DNA of 64,000 nt from Mya arenaria (lineage: Eukaryota; Mollusca; Bivalvia; Myida; Myidae), in assembly GCF_026914265.1 (NCBI RefSeq), contig NC_069135.1, forward strand, positions 16,484,406 to 16,548,405, given 5' to 3'. Below the pieces are notes generated by a model that searched no databases, was not told where the DNA came from, and saw only the letters and a list, made by a program, of their open reading frames with translations. Position numbers and translations under genes: made by a program. Shown piece after piece: positions 11,826-22,471 of this stretch (position 1 is its first letter; the number at the start of each line of letters is the position of its first letter).

Positions 11826-12513
11826 ATGATAACAACTGAACATTGATTCAGGTTGTGAGAAATTAACTAACATGACAAGGCAGACCAAAGTTCCAATACT
11901 GTTTGTTTAAAAGTTTTTACATAATGTTTACGAATACTGCGTTCACCACGTGCACAAAACGCACCACGTGCACAAAACGCCATATTCAGAGTGAAAAGGA
12001 ATGATGTACATTGTTGTTTGACCGTTATTATGAACTAATCTAAAACAATATAAGGAGTGCAACACCTTAACCAGACGTCCGAACCTCCACATCAATGCTT
12101 ATACCAGCATGCATGCAAGTTATTACACTAAATGATCAGACATTGGTGATGGTTTCTCAAACCATACCGTCGGTAATCAACGCTAAATCTAGTACATCTT
12201 TGAGTCATTTATTTATCATGTGAGAACGCAAAAAGCTGGACTTAGCCCAAACTTTGAGTCACCGAGCAAGGTAGAGATCTGTTACCATGCATGAGTAATT
12301 ACCAGGATTGCAAATAGAACAATTATATATGCTTGAACAACGTGCAGATCCTCTAATTGTTTCACAGTCTCTCAAAATCATAACTATCGTTCTGCCTTAA
12401 GAAATAAAATATTTAATATTGTTACATACGTGTATACAGTCGTATCAAACCTCCTACGCTTGTTCGCCGTAAGATGTTTACCTTACCTGGTAGACATTTG
12501 ATTCAGAAGAAAA
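11826..12513. other. unassigned DNA upstream of the testin-like gene
   Basis: It contains a short direct duplication (CACCACGTGCACAAAACG, twice at about 11945-11980). If the inferred first exon at 12514 is right, this stretch would hold the promoter and 5' UTR. No clear TATA or initiator signal can be defended. Confidence 0.3.
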
Positions 12514-12552
12514 ATGCAAGTTCCAGACCCTAATTTCAATGATTTTGGCGTC
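12514..12552 (+). CDS. TES: testin-like gene, inferred coding exon 1
   Basis: ATG opens MQVPDPNFNDFGV and runs in phase 0 into a near-perfect donor, GTC|GTAAGT. The next exon starts in phase 0, giving ...DFGV|SCSEGV..., and the total length then fits the family. The start is chosen because it is the nearest upstream ATG with a compatible donor. The exon at 3155-3196 is the competing choice. Confidence 0.45.
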
Positions 12553-15500
12553 GTAAGTTCAGATTAAACGTTATTTCTAACACCAGAGCGATTTCGAAAT
12601 CTCGGGTTGTGTTCAGTCAAAATTATTGTTCTCACCAGAAGGTGATACATTTTATAAAAACTTAGAAAATCGTTTGAAAATTGAAAAGCCGTATGATAAT
12701 AGGTTTTTCCCTATTGTGTCTGTACGTGCTACGAACCCCCCCCCCCCCCCCCACACACACCCACCCACCCACCACATCCCCCCAAAAAAGAAAAAAAAGC
12801 ATCCACCACTGAAAATGAGAACAGGAAAAGGAGAAATAGTTGGGAAAATAACATTCAGAAAAAAGTTTGACGGAAGTACAAAAACTGGGGTCAGGTGGAA
12901 AAAAGGGACAGGCGGGAAACTGGAAACATTTTTTTCAGTTTACACCTTACGTTTTATAAACAGTTGTAATTCTCAGTATTTACAATGAAGACTATGCATA
13001 CCGTTTGTCACAAGAAACAAAGATGTTGTCTGCAAGATGCATTTGTATTATTTTTTCTTCCGCTGATAAGTCGTCTGCAACCGTATCAGAGTGTTTTACG
13101 GTGTCTGCACGTGCCCTGCAGATAAGCAGACGACAGGGAATGGCTCTTGATTTTAGAGAGACCGCAAAACATCTAGGAATTTGGCGAACGATTGATTTTA
13201 AAGACGACTATACAGTGCGATAGGGACGACTGTACAGTGCGATAGGGACCATTACACAAAACATCATTGTATGGCGTCCTGATCTTAAATGAAAACAAGA
13301 TAAAGACACTGTAGCCTCTAAAGTCAAAAAGGCTTTTAGAACATTTGACCTCATGTCACTTTTTGAACTAACATATCCCATGCTCGAACTTGGTTTTATG
13401 AAAATTATCAGTTTAAAAAAACCACACACACATTAGAAAAATGCATCTGAGCAAGCAAATAATGATACATTAATTTCCTTTTGTTTTTCCCCAGAGTTGC
13501 AGCGAGGGGGTGGCCGGAAGTTTCGGGGAGCGACCGCGGTGTCTGAAGTGTGGGGACCGCTGTCCAGGCCTTGATATGCACTACTGGAGGTGGGTGTACT
13601 CTTTAGTGTTGGTAAGGCTGTAAGCGTTGAGAAATGTCGCACAAGCCCTTACGGTTTCATATCTTTATAGTTAAGGGAAGGGAGTTATGTTTATCTGTTT
13701 TACCTACATGTAGCGTATGTGTTATTTTACTACAATTTAAGACTCATGATTGGTGCAAAAACCACAACTGTCCAGTATCCGTATTCAGAACTGTTATAGT
13801 CCTCCTCGCTCGGATAGTTTAGATGTTTTTTTCTTCTTTGTCGCAGAAAAATTTGCAAGCACTGTCGCTGTGGACCAGAGGACCATGACCTTACAGACGA
13901 GGACGACCGTCAGTTGTCAAGGAAACCACGTGACCCACGCGAGCTGTCGACAAGAATACACAAGCTAAATATAGACGACCCTGCCGTACAGTCAGAAATT
14001 GTAACGCCCGAAAACGATCTCGTTATCCACAGAATAGTCTCAGAAAACCTTGTAAGAACCTTAGATCAGGCCATCCTTTAATAATTATCTGTTTCCTGTT
14101 TCACATCATTGCTATAAGGTGCATGCTTCAGAATTTCTTTTATTATTTTTTATTAAATACTCCCTACCATCCTACCTACGTGCTTCCGAACATATTATGA
14201 ATATGATCTGTACAAACAAACATTTTTTTCTGGCCTTAAACATTTTAGATTAAATGTGTAGCGATTGACATATTGCGATGATTATCTAAATTGGTTCATA
14301 AAATCCACATAATTCCTATATCGTTGTGGAAAATCTTAAGAAAACGATGCAAACTTAATATCTCTTTCCAGCGTTCCCAGCAGTACGTCTCTATGCTTCC
14401 AAAAGACAAGCAGCTGTTCGCGGCTCAACTGCGCAGACGCCAGCTGCAGCGCCAACTTCCGCTACACGACCTGCACGCGCGCTTCTGCGACAGTCTTACG
14501 GAGAAGGAAGGGCACAAGTTCCAGAAGTTCGCGGAGAAACGGCGGAACAAGGCGGCCGGTATCGGCACCGTTGGGGCCGTCCCGGAAAAACCTCCAACTG
14601 TAAGACTCGCTTTACCACGTCCTAACAGCAAACCTCATTGCAGCATGTTCCATGTTCGAAAGCAACTAATTCACAAGATGTTTCGACAGTTTATTACTAA
14701 ATGATGAACTTGTATTAAACAACGAGACTAATGATGTTCAGACTTACTACTACCTAACGTTTTTGAGAAATAGTGTAGATATTCTTTATATTTATTGCAT
14801 GTAGCGGTGTCATCGATGCGACCTCACAATTGACCCAAAGTCGTTTGCGATGCTGACGTCACGACTGGGCGGAACTGCGTGTTTCCATACGGGCTGTTTC
14901 ACGTGCGCCACGTGCCGTGAGCTCCTAGTGGACAACATATATTTCTGTCGCGGTGGTGACATTTATTGTGGCCGCCATTACGCCGAGCTTATTTACCCGA
15001 GGTGTTCAGCTTGTGATGAGGTAAGCATGTTCAATAGTATTTGTCTATCTTCTAGGACTTAATGGCAAGGGGTGCCCTTGAACAACGTCTTGGAGACCTT
15101 AGTATTTATAGTTCAAAAAGTCATCACCATGCTGACTGTTATCGCCTATTGTGGGTACGATTACGACTACTCCATTCTATTTTCCTGATGGTAACCAATG
15201 ACTATCTTATTAATCCACACTGTATCGAACTCAAACAATTTAACAGTATATACATATGATAGATATAGATATTTATCATCTCATATTTTTATCTAATTAA
15301 AGAGTTTAATAATTTGAGATTAATATTATCCCAATCTTTTCAAAACTAAGTATCTGATTAACAATGCATCCCCAATCACAGATCATATTCTCGCGCGAGT
15401 ACACACAGGCGGAGAACCAGTCTTGGCACGTGCAGCACTTCTGTTGCTGGTACTGCGACACACCCCTGGCGGGCCTCCGATACATCGCCCAACAGAACAA

Positions 15501-18500
15501 CCCATACTGTGTTCAGTGCTTCGATAGGCTGTATAGCAAGGTAACCATGGTCAATGCGTACTGGGCACTGAGAACTGAGTTCGGAAATAATGAAATGGCG
15601 CAACCATCACGAGACCAGTCAGGGGCGTAGCTCGACGAAGGCATGGTGTAGTTCCTTTATGGTATGCGTTTGGCAAGCTTCCCGGGGTTTATGTAAATAT
15701 AAGACTGCTTGTGGCAACAGCGATCAGTTCGAAAGTATGTATGTTCGGGTCTGCAGTGCCTACGTTGAGCTGCGCTTGTGGCATATGTGGGTGGGGTGGA
15801 CGCTGTGGTGGGATGGAAATTGCAGGTCATACGTTTGTGCTCCAATTCGTCAGGTCTTGTGAATTATTGTTGCTGGTTGAATTTTCGACTGTTTGGTGAA
15901 ATATTTCAAACCTAGCTCATATAGCAGGGACAATTTGTTTGAACAAAGCGGATCAATTATTAAGATCATTACACTCATGCCAGGGCCTAAACAAATACAT
16001 TTGGTTCGGGTTACCCGACCCTACATACGGAAAAGGCGCCGACTCGTTTTAAAAGTCAGTTTGAAAATTGTTTTTGAAAAACAAAAAACAAAACACTAAA
16101 ACTAAAATAAATATTTTTTTAATTGCTTTTCACTTTGTAGTTGAAACCCTGAAATGCTTATACAGATGATACAGAAGATAACTTTAACACCATTATCAAA
16201 TGATGAAAATGACATTCTTATATAAAGCCTAATAAAAAAAGCCCTACCTACCCTACCTATGTTTGAAAAGGATGTAACCCTAACCAAACATGTTTTAGGC
16301 CCAAGTGATATAGCGCTTTTGGTCGTCTTCTAACCGATGAAATTGAAGGCCGGGTGCAGCTCGGCGCCGACTTAGTGTTTAAAAGACCAAAAACAAAAAT
16401 GCTAACTTTTTTTAGTGTTAAGCGCTAAATGCCTTTAAATAACTCATTTGATAAAACCAATAATTGACTAATGTTGTTTTTGTTGTTAAAGTGGTATTGC
16501 GGTGGTTAAAATCTGCTTAATGGATTTTTGTTGTCTTAGCTCTTCTAATTGTTGTTATGTGAATTAGCGCAGCAATCCTATCGGCAGAGGCATCAGTCTG
16601 AACAATCAGACGATTTTGCGTTTGACGATTTGGCTAGGGGTTCTTCTCAGCTTGCAATTGATTTTCGTTTTTTTTTACATGTTGTAATTTACTTTTTGAT
16701 TTAATTCGATAATAATGATGATAACGATACGTGTCTCTTATTTTTGCAAAGATGTTCCAGAGACTGTTAGTGGTTATGTCTTGCCAATACTGGTTGCAAT
16801 CTCATTACTTAATACATTAAATACGATGAAAAAGACATATTTTGACTTGCAGATTCTCCAAAGGAACGGAGTGCCAGTTTAAGTCTTGGGTCATGTTAAA
16901 TATACATGTCGTGGTACGTCACTTGTTTGTAGATCTGCACACTGTTTTGTTGGGTTTGACGCTGTATCTGTGTATGTCTCTTCCTATCTCCAGTCTATGG
17001 TGGCTGATTCCTTTTGTCTTGCCATACCGAGTATACTATATTGGTCGTTTTGCTATCGTTCTGTCTGAGGCTTCTAGAACATAAAGACAAAATATTTGGA
17101 ATGAAATGTCATAAACTTCAAAAGCCAAATGGGAGCCAATACGAAAACATGACATTATCTGAAAAGCGCCAGAACGAAAGACGACAAATTATAAAAATCA
17201 CTTTCAGCTCACCTGAGCAATAATCGTTGGATGTCCGTCGTCCGCCCGTCCGTTCGTCACCAACGATTAGTTTTTTACGCTCTACCAAATTTCGCTCAAG
17301 ACATACATCATTTTTTTCAGAAAGTTTGTCTCTATAAAATCTAGGTCAAATTGTGGTTAATGGGTTGCGTGCATTTAAAAGTTAGGTCACACTGTCAAAT
17401 CGAAGAAATACTATGTTAAAACTGTATAGGCCACGATTTTGACCGAATTCTGTGTGAGTATGTATGAGTGCCAAGTCTGAGTGTGGTCATGTTGGATCAA
17501 AACAAAGTTACATGGTCAAATAAAGAATTGTGCCTACGCAATATAAGAAAGTAACAATTATTGCCCAAATGCAATAGGTCTTGATCAGAATGTTTGTATC
17601 CGTCTAAGCTAGGCCATATTTGGTGTTTGCGGTCAAGAAGGAGGCCACTAGGTAAAATAAAAGAAAACTATTGGTAACTACCTATAATCCACTTTAATGG
17701 CACTGTTTCAATTAAACTTTATTCGAATGATTTTCTCTACAAAATTAAGTTCTGTTTTGAAACTTGGTCATGTACGTGCAGTCAAAAGTACACTAGTTAA
17801 AACGATAAAAACCTTCTTAACGCTCTAAAATTGTTCCATAAAAAATTAGTCTTGGTCAAAATGTTTTTTTTCATAAATACATATGTTTGGTACATGGAGC
17901 CGAAAATAACGTCACAAGGTCAAAATAAAGGGAGCAACCTGGTAACTCCCTTGATGCCAAATTTTTGACACACTTTCAATGAAACTTGCTCAGAATAATT
18001 GTCTTCAAAAATATAGTTTAGCTTTGAAACTTTAATTATTGGAAGTCAGAAGCTAGGTCACTTTATCGAATGCTTCACCAACAACTGGTTATGCACCAGT
18101 CAATTGTAACCACGCCCCCCCCCAGGTCCGGGGAATAGCCGGGACTTTGACTTTCGCTCCAGCCAACCCCGGGTAAAATCCTCGCCCTGCGGGGACGAAC
18201 TAATGGTTAAACCCCGGCCAAATGCCCCCGCACCCAAGAGGCTCTGTATAAGGCCCAATCTCCGCTAAATTTGGCGCTATGACAAAACCACCGCAGTCAC
18301 CCGGCCCTGCGGGGCCACCTGGAAAGTAAAAAACACGGCCCTTTCCCCCGGCTATCCCCGGTATACCCCCGGACCTGGGGGGGGGGGGGGGGCGTGGTTA
18401 TAATTGATTGGTGCATTACGATGTCAATTATTTGAAAATCACTGCTCCATATTGTCTGCCCAATACTCACCAAACATTGAAAACAATGTTCCCAAGACGA

Positions 18501-19451
18501 ATGATGCTCAGGTGAGCGACATGCGTCCACGCTGGTCCTCTTGTGTTGCTTGTGGCACACGCGACAAACTGAAAACTAGAAACTGGCAGAAATCAGCCAC
18601 CATAACAATCTTATACTTTTCTCGTAGTCTATTTTGCAGACTTAGCTAGAACTGTAGTATGGTGAAGGCTATTTGTATAGCTTAGAAATTTCTGTCTTAA
18701 GAACAACACTATTGCTTGCAAAATTCGAGTTTTATGATAATTATGCACATCGTCTACTACTGAATGATTTTGAATACACCACAAAAAACTGCTTTCAGAA
18801 TATGTATTTGTGTGAGTCGTCAAGGTGGATTACATACATAGTGTGTGTCGTTTAGCATGACCCAAGCTGTTTCATGTTTTATATAGAGAATGTGTATAGG
18901 CTTCCTTGTTCCTTATGAAAATCTCTCCAAATTACTGAAATGCAAACAATGCAAATAAACGTTCCATTTTTAAGAAATTTTATAAATATATGCACAACAA
19001 TCAGTGTCTTACAATAGTAGATTATATGAATTTCAAAAATAAATGAAGTACATTGTAGAATGCTTTGCCGTTGTGTACGTTATAGTATTGAATGGCGCTC
19101 TAAACAACGTGGTAATAGCCGTTTACAAGACCAATACAAACCTAGAATGTATGTTATGTATTGGACAACGTCTTCATAAAACACGCCCATATAGGCGCTT
19201 TCCCTTCTCTGATACAGGTGTGTGCCACGTGCGGGCGGACGATCACAGCCGACTCCCCGGGACTGTCACACGGCCCCAACCACTGGCACGCCTGCCCTCA
19301 CTGCTTCTGCTGCCACTGCTGCCATACCTCACTCATCAACCGCCAGTTCCTTCTCAAGGACGGCCGCCTGTTCTGCAGTACTTCCTGCCGCCATGTATAT
19401 GACACGGCGCCCCGGAACGCCTTCCCCCGGCCGCCGCTTCATCAACACTGA
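12514..19451 (+). CDS. TES: testin-like PET/LIM protein, 7 exons, about 391 aa
   Basis: Testin is a cytoplasmic adaptor at focal adhesions, actin fibres and cell contacts (family knowledge). Exons: 12514-12552 (inferred), 13495-13589, 13847-14051, 14372-14599, 14805-15020, 15382-15540 and 19218-19451. Every junction is GT-AG, phases agree, and the stop is TGA. The N-terminal cysteine-rich part has CLKCGDRCPGLDMHYWRKIC (residues 29-48) and HCRCGPEDHD. The PET part has YVSMLPKDKQ. LIM1 (191-252), LIM2 (256-310) and LIM3 (316-377) carry the zinc ligands. EYTQAENQSWH in LIM2 and the C-x3-C close of LIM3 (CSTSC) favour testin over prickle. The predicted length is close to vertebrate testin (about 420 aa). 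The usual aromatic-Trp-Pro-Pro motif that opens the PET domain is not found between exons 3 and 4. Intron 5 is 3.7 kb and carries two MITEs. The identity is firm; only the 5' end is uncertain. Confidence 0.88.
12737..12800. repeat. low-complexity C-rich/A-rich run in testin intron 1
   Basis: A C homopolymer of about 15, then CACACACCCACCCACC and an A-rich run. It is a likely sequencing or assembly weak spot. No function is inferred. Confidence 0.8.
13495..13589 (+). CDS. TES: testin-like gene, exon 2
   Basis: It lies between acceptor TTCCCCAG and donor GTGGGT. It encodes SCSEGVAGSFGERPRCLKCG and then DRCPGLDMHYW, ending with two bases of the following Arg codon (phase 2). The cysteine pairs match the N-terminal zinc-binding-like motif of testin and prickle proteins. 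Confidence 0.9.
13847..14051 (+). CDS. TES: testin-like gene, exon 3
   Basis: Acceptor TTTGTCGCAG, donor CTT|GTAAGA. One base completes Arg45, then KICKHCRCGPEDHD and a polar linker up to VIHRIVSENL. It ends in phase 0 next to exon 4. Confidence 0.88.
14372..14599 (+). CDS. TES: testin-like gene, exon 4 (PET domain)
   Basis: Acceptor TCTCTTTCCAG, donor ACT|GTAAGA, 76 codons, phase 0 on both sides. It encodes RSQQYVSMLPKDKQ and a basic helical stretch (RRRQLQRQLPLHD) typical of the PET domain. It is strongly GC-richer than the surrounding introns. Confidence 0.9.
14805..15020 (+). CDS. TES: testin-like gene, exon 5 (LIM1)
   Basis: Acceptor GCATGTAG, donor GAG|GTAAGC, 72 codons. It contains the full first LIM domain: C-x2-C (CHRC), HTGCFTCATC and CGRH. 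It also holds the first two cysteines of LIM2 (CSAC). The LIM1 histidine follows Phe rather than the usual Trp. Confidence 0.93.
15382..15540 (+). CDS. TES: testin-like gene, exon 6 (LIM2)
   Basis: Acceptor CAATCACAG, donor AAG|GTAACC, 53 codons. IIFSREYTQAENQSWHVQHF followed by CCWYC is the most testin-specific stretch in the gene. The domain ends with CVQC. Confidence 0.93.
15983..16302. mobile_element. MITE with GGCCTAAA ends, copy 1
   Basis: 320 bp with terminal inverted repeats: GGGCCTAAAC...TTGGTTCGGGTTA on the left, and the reverse of TAACCCTAACCAAACATG then TTTTAGGCCC on the right. The interior has no coding frame. A second copy lies at 52830-53167, with the same CCGACCCTAC and GGCGCCGAC subterminal sequence. 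Confidence 0.75.
17208..18520. repeat. interspersed repeat bounded by CTCACCTGAGC, interrupted
   Basis: The left end CAGCTCACCTGAGCAATAAT and right end GATGCTCAGGTGAGCGAC are inverted to each other. The interior has several TAGGTCA-like lines common in such repeats and no gene. It is split by the GC-rich MITE at 18092-18415, so it is older than that insertion. Confidence 0.55.
18092..18415. mobile_element. GC-rich MITE with TGCACCAGT ends, copy 1
   Basis: 324 bp with TIRs TGCACCAGTCAATTGTAACC and its slightly changed inverse, flanked by TTA on both sides. The interior is very GC-rich (CCCCGG runs) against an AT-rich background. The 3-bp T-W-A target duplication is what PIF/Harbinger elements leave, so a non-autonomous Harbinger-type element is the best guess. 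Confidence 0.8.
19218..19451 (+). CDS. TES: testin-like gene, last exon (LIM3 and C-terminus)
   Basis: Acceptor CTCTGATACAG and stop TGA at 19449-19451. It encodes VCATCGRT..., NHWHACPHCFCCHCC, LLKDGRLFCSTSC and a short Pro-rich tail. It ends only about 14 residues after the LIM3 core, as expected for testin, and has no CaaX tail as prickle has. Confidence 0.93.
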   Translation: MCATCGRTITADSPGLSHGPNHWHACPHCFCCHCCHTSLINRQFLLKDGRLFCSTSCRHVYDTAPRNAFPRPPLHQH

Positions 19452-19599
19452 CATCCGCCCGTATTTGTAATAAGACTTGAAAACATTCTGCTGGCTAGAG
19501 TCCATGTCACCATTACCTCATGAATAAGCGGTCATGTTTTTGTTATGTCGCTTGCGAAGCATGGCACATGTGGGCACATATTGTCTGATATCGTCCGTG

Positions 19600-20480
19600 G
19601 CGTCATATTTGTATGTCCTTTCTCTAATGTAATCAAGCATCAAGTTGTTTTTTCTCGATATTTTACCAAACATGGTTACATTTTACAATATTCATTCGCA
19701 TGTTATATCTCGACTGAAGTCGATCGACAGCCAGATGGCACTATTAACTCTAGCTTAATGACCTTGAAATGGTCAAAATTTAACCAAATTTATTTGTGTG
19801 TGCTTTGTAACTCGAACATCTCTTTTTTAAATATATATCAAGTTTGGGGACAATGATTTTTGAAATAAAAGCGCGACTCCGTTCGACCACTGTGACAACT
19901 AGATCATCCTATTAATTCTTGTGATATGGCCCTTGAATTATCAATGTTCAAACAAATTCACTTTGTCCGCTCTCTAACTTGAACATCTTTTCTCTAATCC
20001 TCACCAAACTTGATTACATTGTTTAAGGGAGGAATAATACTTAGAATACTGATTTCGGTTAACAGCCAGGTCACATTTTCCACTCTTGAATAGCCCTTGA
20101 AGTTCATGTATTATGTTTGTTCAAGTTAATTTGTCTGTCTCTAACTGGAGCATTTATCAAATCCTTACCAAATAGGATGATACTATTATTTTTTTAAAAC
20201 ATCCAGCTGATCGCATATTTTATTCCGGAATTATGGCTTTATAAATGGTCAGAACTTTACCAAATCCATTTTATCCGCCCTGTAACTTGAGCAGTTCTAA
20301 TCATTTTCTTACCAAATGTGGCCACATTTTTTGTATGCATAGTTTCTCAACTGTTCACAAGAAACAAGCTCATCCGATTCACACTCTTCATTCAGGTGTT
20401 ACAGCTCTTATTTTGACCAAAACTGATTCACGTTGGATGCTCCATCATTTCTTATTCAATCTTGACCAAACTTAATATAA
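19600..20480. repeat. degenerate tandem repeat, about 165-bp unit, downstream of testin
   Basis: Four to five diverged copies, each with AACTTGAACATCT-like sequence (19808, 19977, 20142 and 20285) followed by TCACCAAACTTGATTACATT-like sequence. It lies within the likely 3' UTR or downstream DNA. A possible AATAAA signal for testin is at 19864-19869, inside this repeat. Confidence 0.6.
19864..19869 (+). promoter_or_regulatory. possible polyadenylation signal of testin-like gene
   Basis: The first AATAAA after the stop codon, about 410 bp downstream. It is one hexamer in AT-rich DNA. Another is at 20835-20840. Confidence 0.25.
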
Positions 20481-22294
20481 ATCTATATAGGTATTCTAAA
20501 GTAAACAAGTTTGATCGCTGCCAAATTGCAGCATCAACTTTTGGGTTATTGGTCGAATTTGACACTACATCAAATGTTGAAGTACGTGTGACTCCATGAA
20601 ATTCAATAGTAAAACATATCGCTCTAATTACACCAGTCCTACTCATAGTTCGTATAATTGTATGATAATGTTCAATACCAAAAGAGGGTGCTTCAAGCTG
20701 GCAACATATTCAATCCGCCGAATTCTTGTATCACATGTAATTTTCCATTTTGTCAACTATAAATCAAGACATTGCCTTGTTCTATTTGTAGGTAAGATTC
20801 TAGTATTTATTGTATTAATGACATTATTTATAGAAATAAAGACAAAAAGATAAGTCGACTTAAATCATACAGAAGTCGAGTCAGAACATGCTTTTGTACC
20901 AAGTATGTTTATTATGTTTCTCGGTTTGTTTGAAGATGTTCCTTGCTCATTTTTATGTTGCATGTTAAGCTGAAAGAAACATGAATTTAATTTACATTGT
21001 ATTCCATTTTTGCTATACTGGTCAAAGGCCAGAATAGCTAATGCAATGGTACAGTGTCCGTCGTCCGTGCGTCATTAAACAACTGCTTGTGAACTTGATA
21101 CAGTCATCAGTTTTAATTGCATCTTAATCACACTTAAAAAATTTAATAAGCAGTCGTAAGATATCCATGGCAGCGCGGCTCTTCGGTCCTTGGAGATCCG
21201 AATAAACCGTCCCGGCCGAGCTGCTCGTCGAGCGGCGGCCAAAGGAACGGGGGTGGGGCAGGCATTTTCAATATCGCCTCGCAGAAGCGTGGAAGAACTT
21301 TGAACGGCGGCCACTCAGGGACTAAAATTGCGATCAGGAAGATCAAGGTACCGTTGGACTGATCTCGACAAGCCGCTTCCGCCAGTGTCACGTTCTCGCA
21401 CGAAAAGTTGTGTACTACTGTTACAGTAGTTGTTCATGCCCTTCGTGAAACACATGATTCACTGATTGCTTCCCTTTGAATGTGAGTTAAGTAATAACCA
21501 GAAAATCATGCCAGTAGATCATAGTACTCGTTGGCCTTTTTTTTCATCGTGTATGCAAATAATATTTCAGGGCAGAACTAAATAGCATTTTTATGATTAT
21601 TTACATGCAATGAAAGGTACGTTAAAAGAACATTGATCACTGAGTGATTACAATTAATAGGTTTGTACTGTTTTGTAAAACCTGTATTTATACTTCAAAG
21701 TTCTTCATCTAATACGGAATAAACAAAACATGAAACACTTTTACAAGTTTTATTTTCCCATGTTCTCATTACATGTAGATTTCACTTGAATACAACCTGC
21801 GAAAAGTTATACTAGTAATTTAAATCATTAGCGAATTTCAATTATACGCAATCCTTCATATGAAAAATAACGTTGACGTCCTTGATACGCAATTATTAAA
21901 TATAAAATATTATGTGTCGTTATATCGTCACCATCGTGGTCAAATCATATAAATATCACTATTCTTTATACATAGAGACCATCACATGCAACAAACAGAC
22001 ACAATATCACTAAAATGATTAAACAAGATCGCCGCGGAGCGAACGTCAACAGTCGTCTGATGTTTTTAGTCAAACTAGTGAAATGCATAATGCATGAGTT
22101 ATGAGCCTTGCTATATATAAGTGCTTTAATTCTCTATCAACATGTTGACCATTTTTTCATTTACATATCTCCAAAGGTTTTTGAGTATTACCTAAGGTCT
22201 CAGTTTTCATGACGACGACGAACGCCGCCGACAACAGCTTACGATGCCAAGCCCATCATACTACATATAAAATGAAAAAATGTAGATTCAAAGA
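20481..22294. other. unassigned DNA between testin and GST-A
   Basis: Mostly AT-rich. The block at 21140-21400 is conspicuously GC-rich and open in more than one frame, but no domain is recognised and it has no clear splice sites. It may be a relic of a mobile element. The stretch 22022-22260 has (GAC)n-like sequence near 22211. Confidence 0.35.
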
Positions 22295-22471
22295 CTAGTG
22301 ATCGGTAACTGGGCGTTCCTTGATCCACTTTGCTATATTAGGTGGCTGCTCCACTTTGGTCACGAGCCCGGAAATGGCGACCCGGCCCTCCAGGGGGTCA
22401 AGACCAAAATTGCCCATGAATGTGCAGATGGCGAACATGTAGTTGTAGATGGTCAGGTCCCCTAATGTGAC
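22295..22471 (-). CDS. GST-A exon 5
   Basis: 59 codons including stop, the same length as the last exons of B and C. It encodes [13 protein letters not shown] and ends in RPVTDH. Acceptor TTTCTCAAAG. Confidence 0.93.
   Translation of the reverse strand, partial: VTLGDLTIYNYMFAICTFMGNFGLDPLEGRVAISGLVTKVEQPPNIAKWIKERPVTDH

Larger units (their letters stand above)
15541..19217 (+). other. testin-like intron 5, rich in transposon remains
   Basis: A 3.7-kb intron. It holds a GGCCTAAA-ended MITE (15983-16302) and a larger repeat bounded by CTCACCTGAGC/GCTCAGGTGAG (about 17208-18520), which itself contains a GC-rich TGCACCAGT MITE (18092-18415). The rest is AT-rich with no exon recognised. Confidence 0.75.

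Noticed and set aside
15376..15603. 75-aa minus frame over testin exon 6
   Set aside because: The shadow of the LIM2-coding exon on the other strand.
13495..19451. Prickle rather than testin identity
   Set aside because: The LIM2 EYTQAENQ stretch, the short tail after LIM3 without a CaaX box, and the total length fit testin better.
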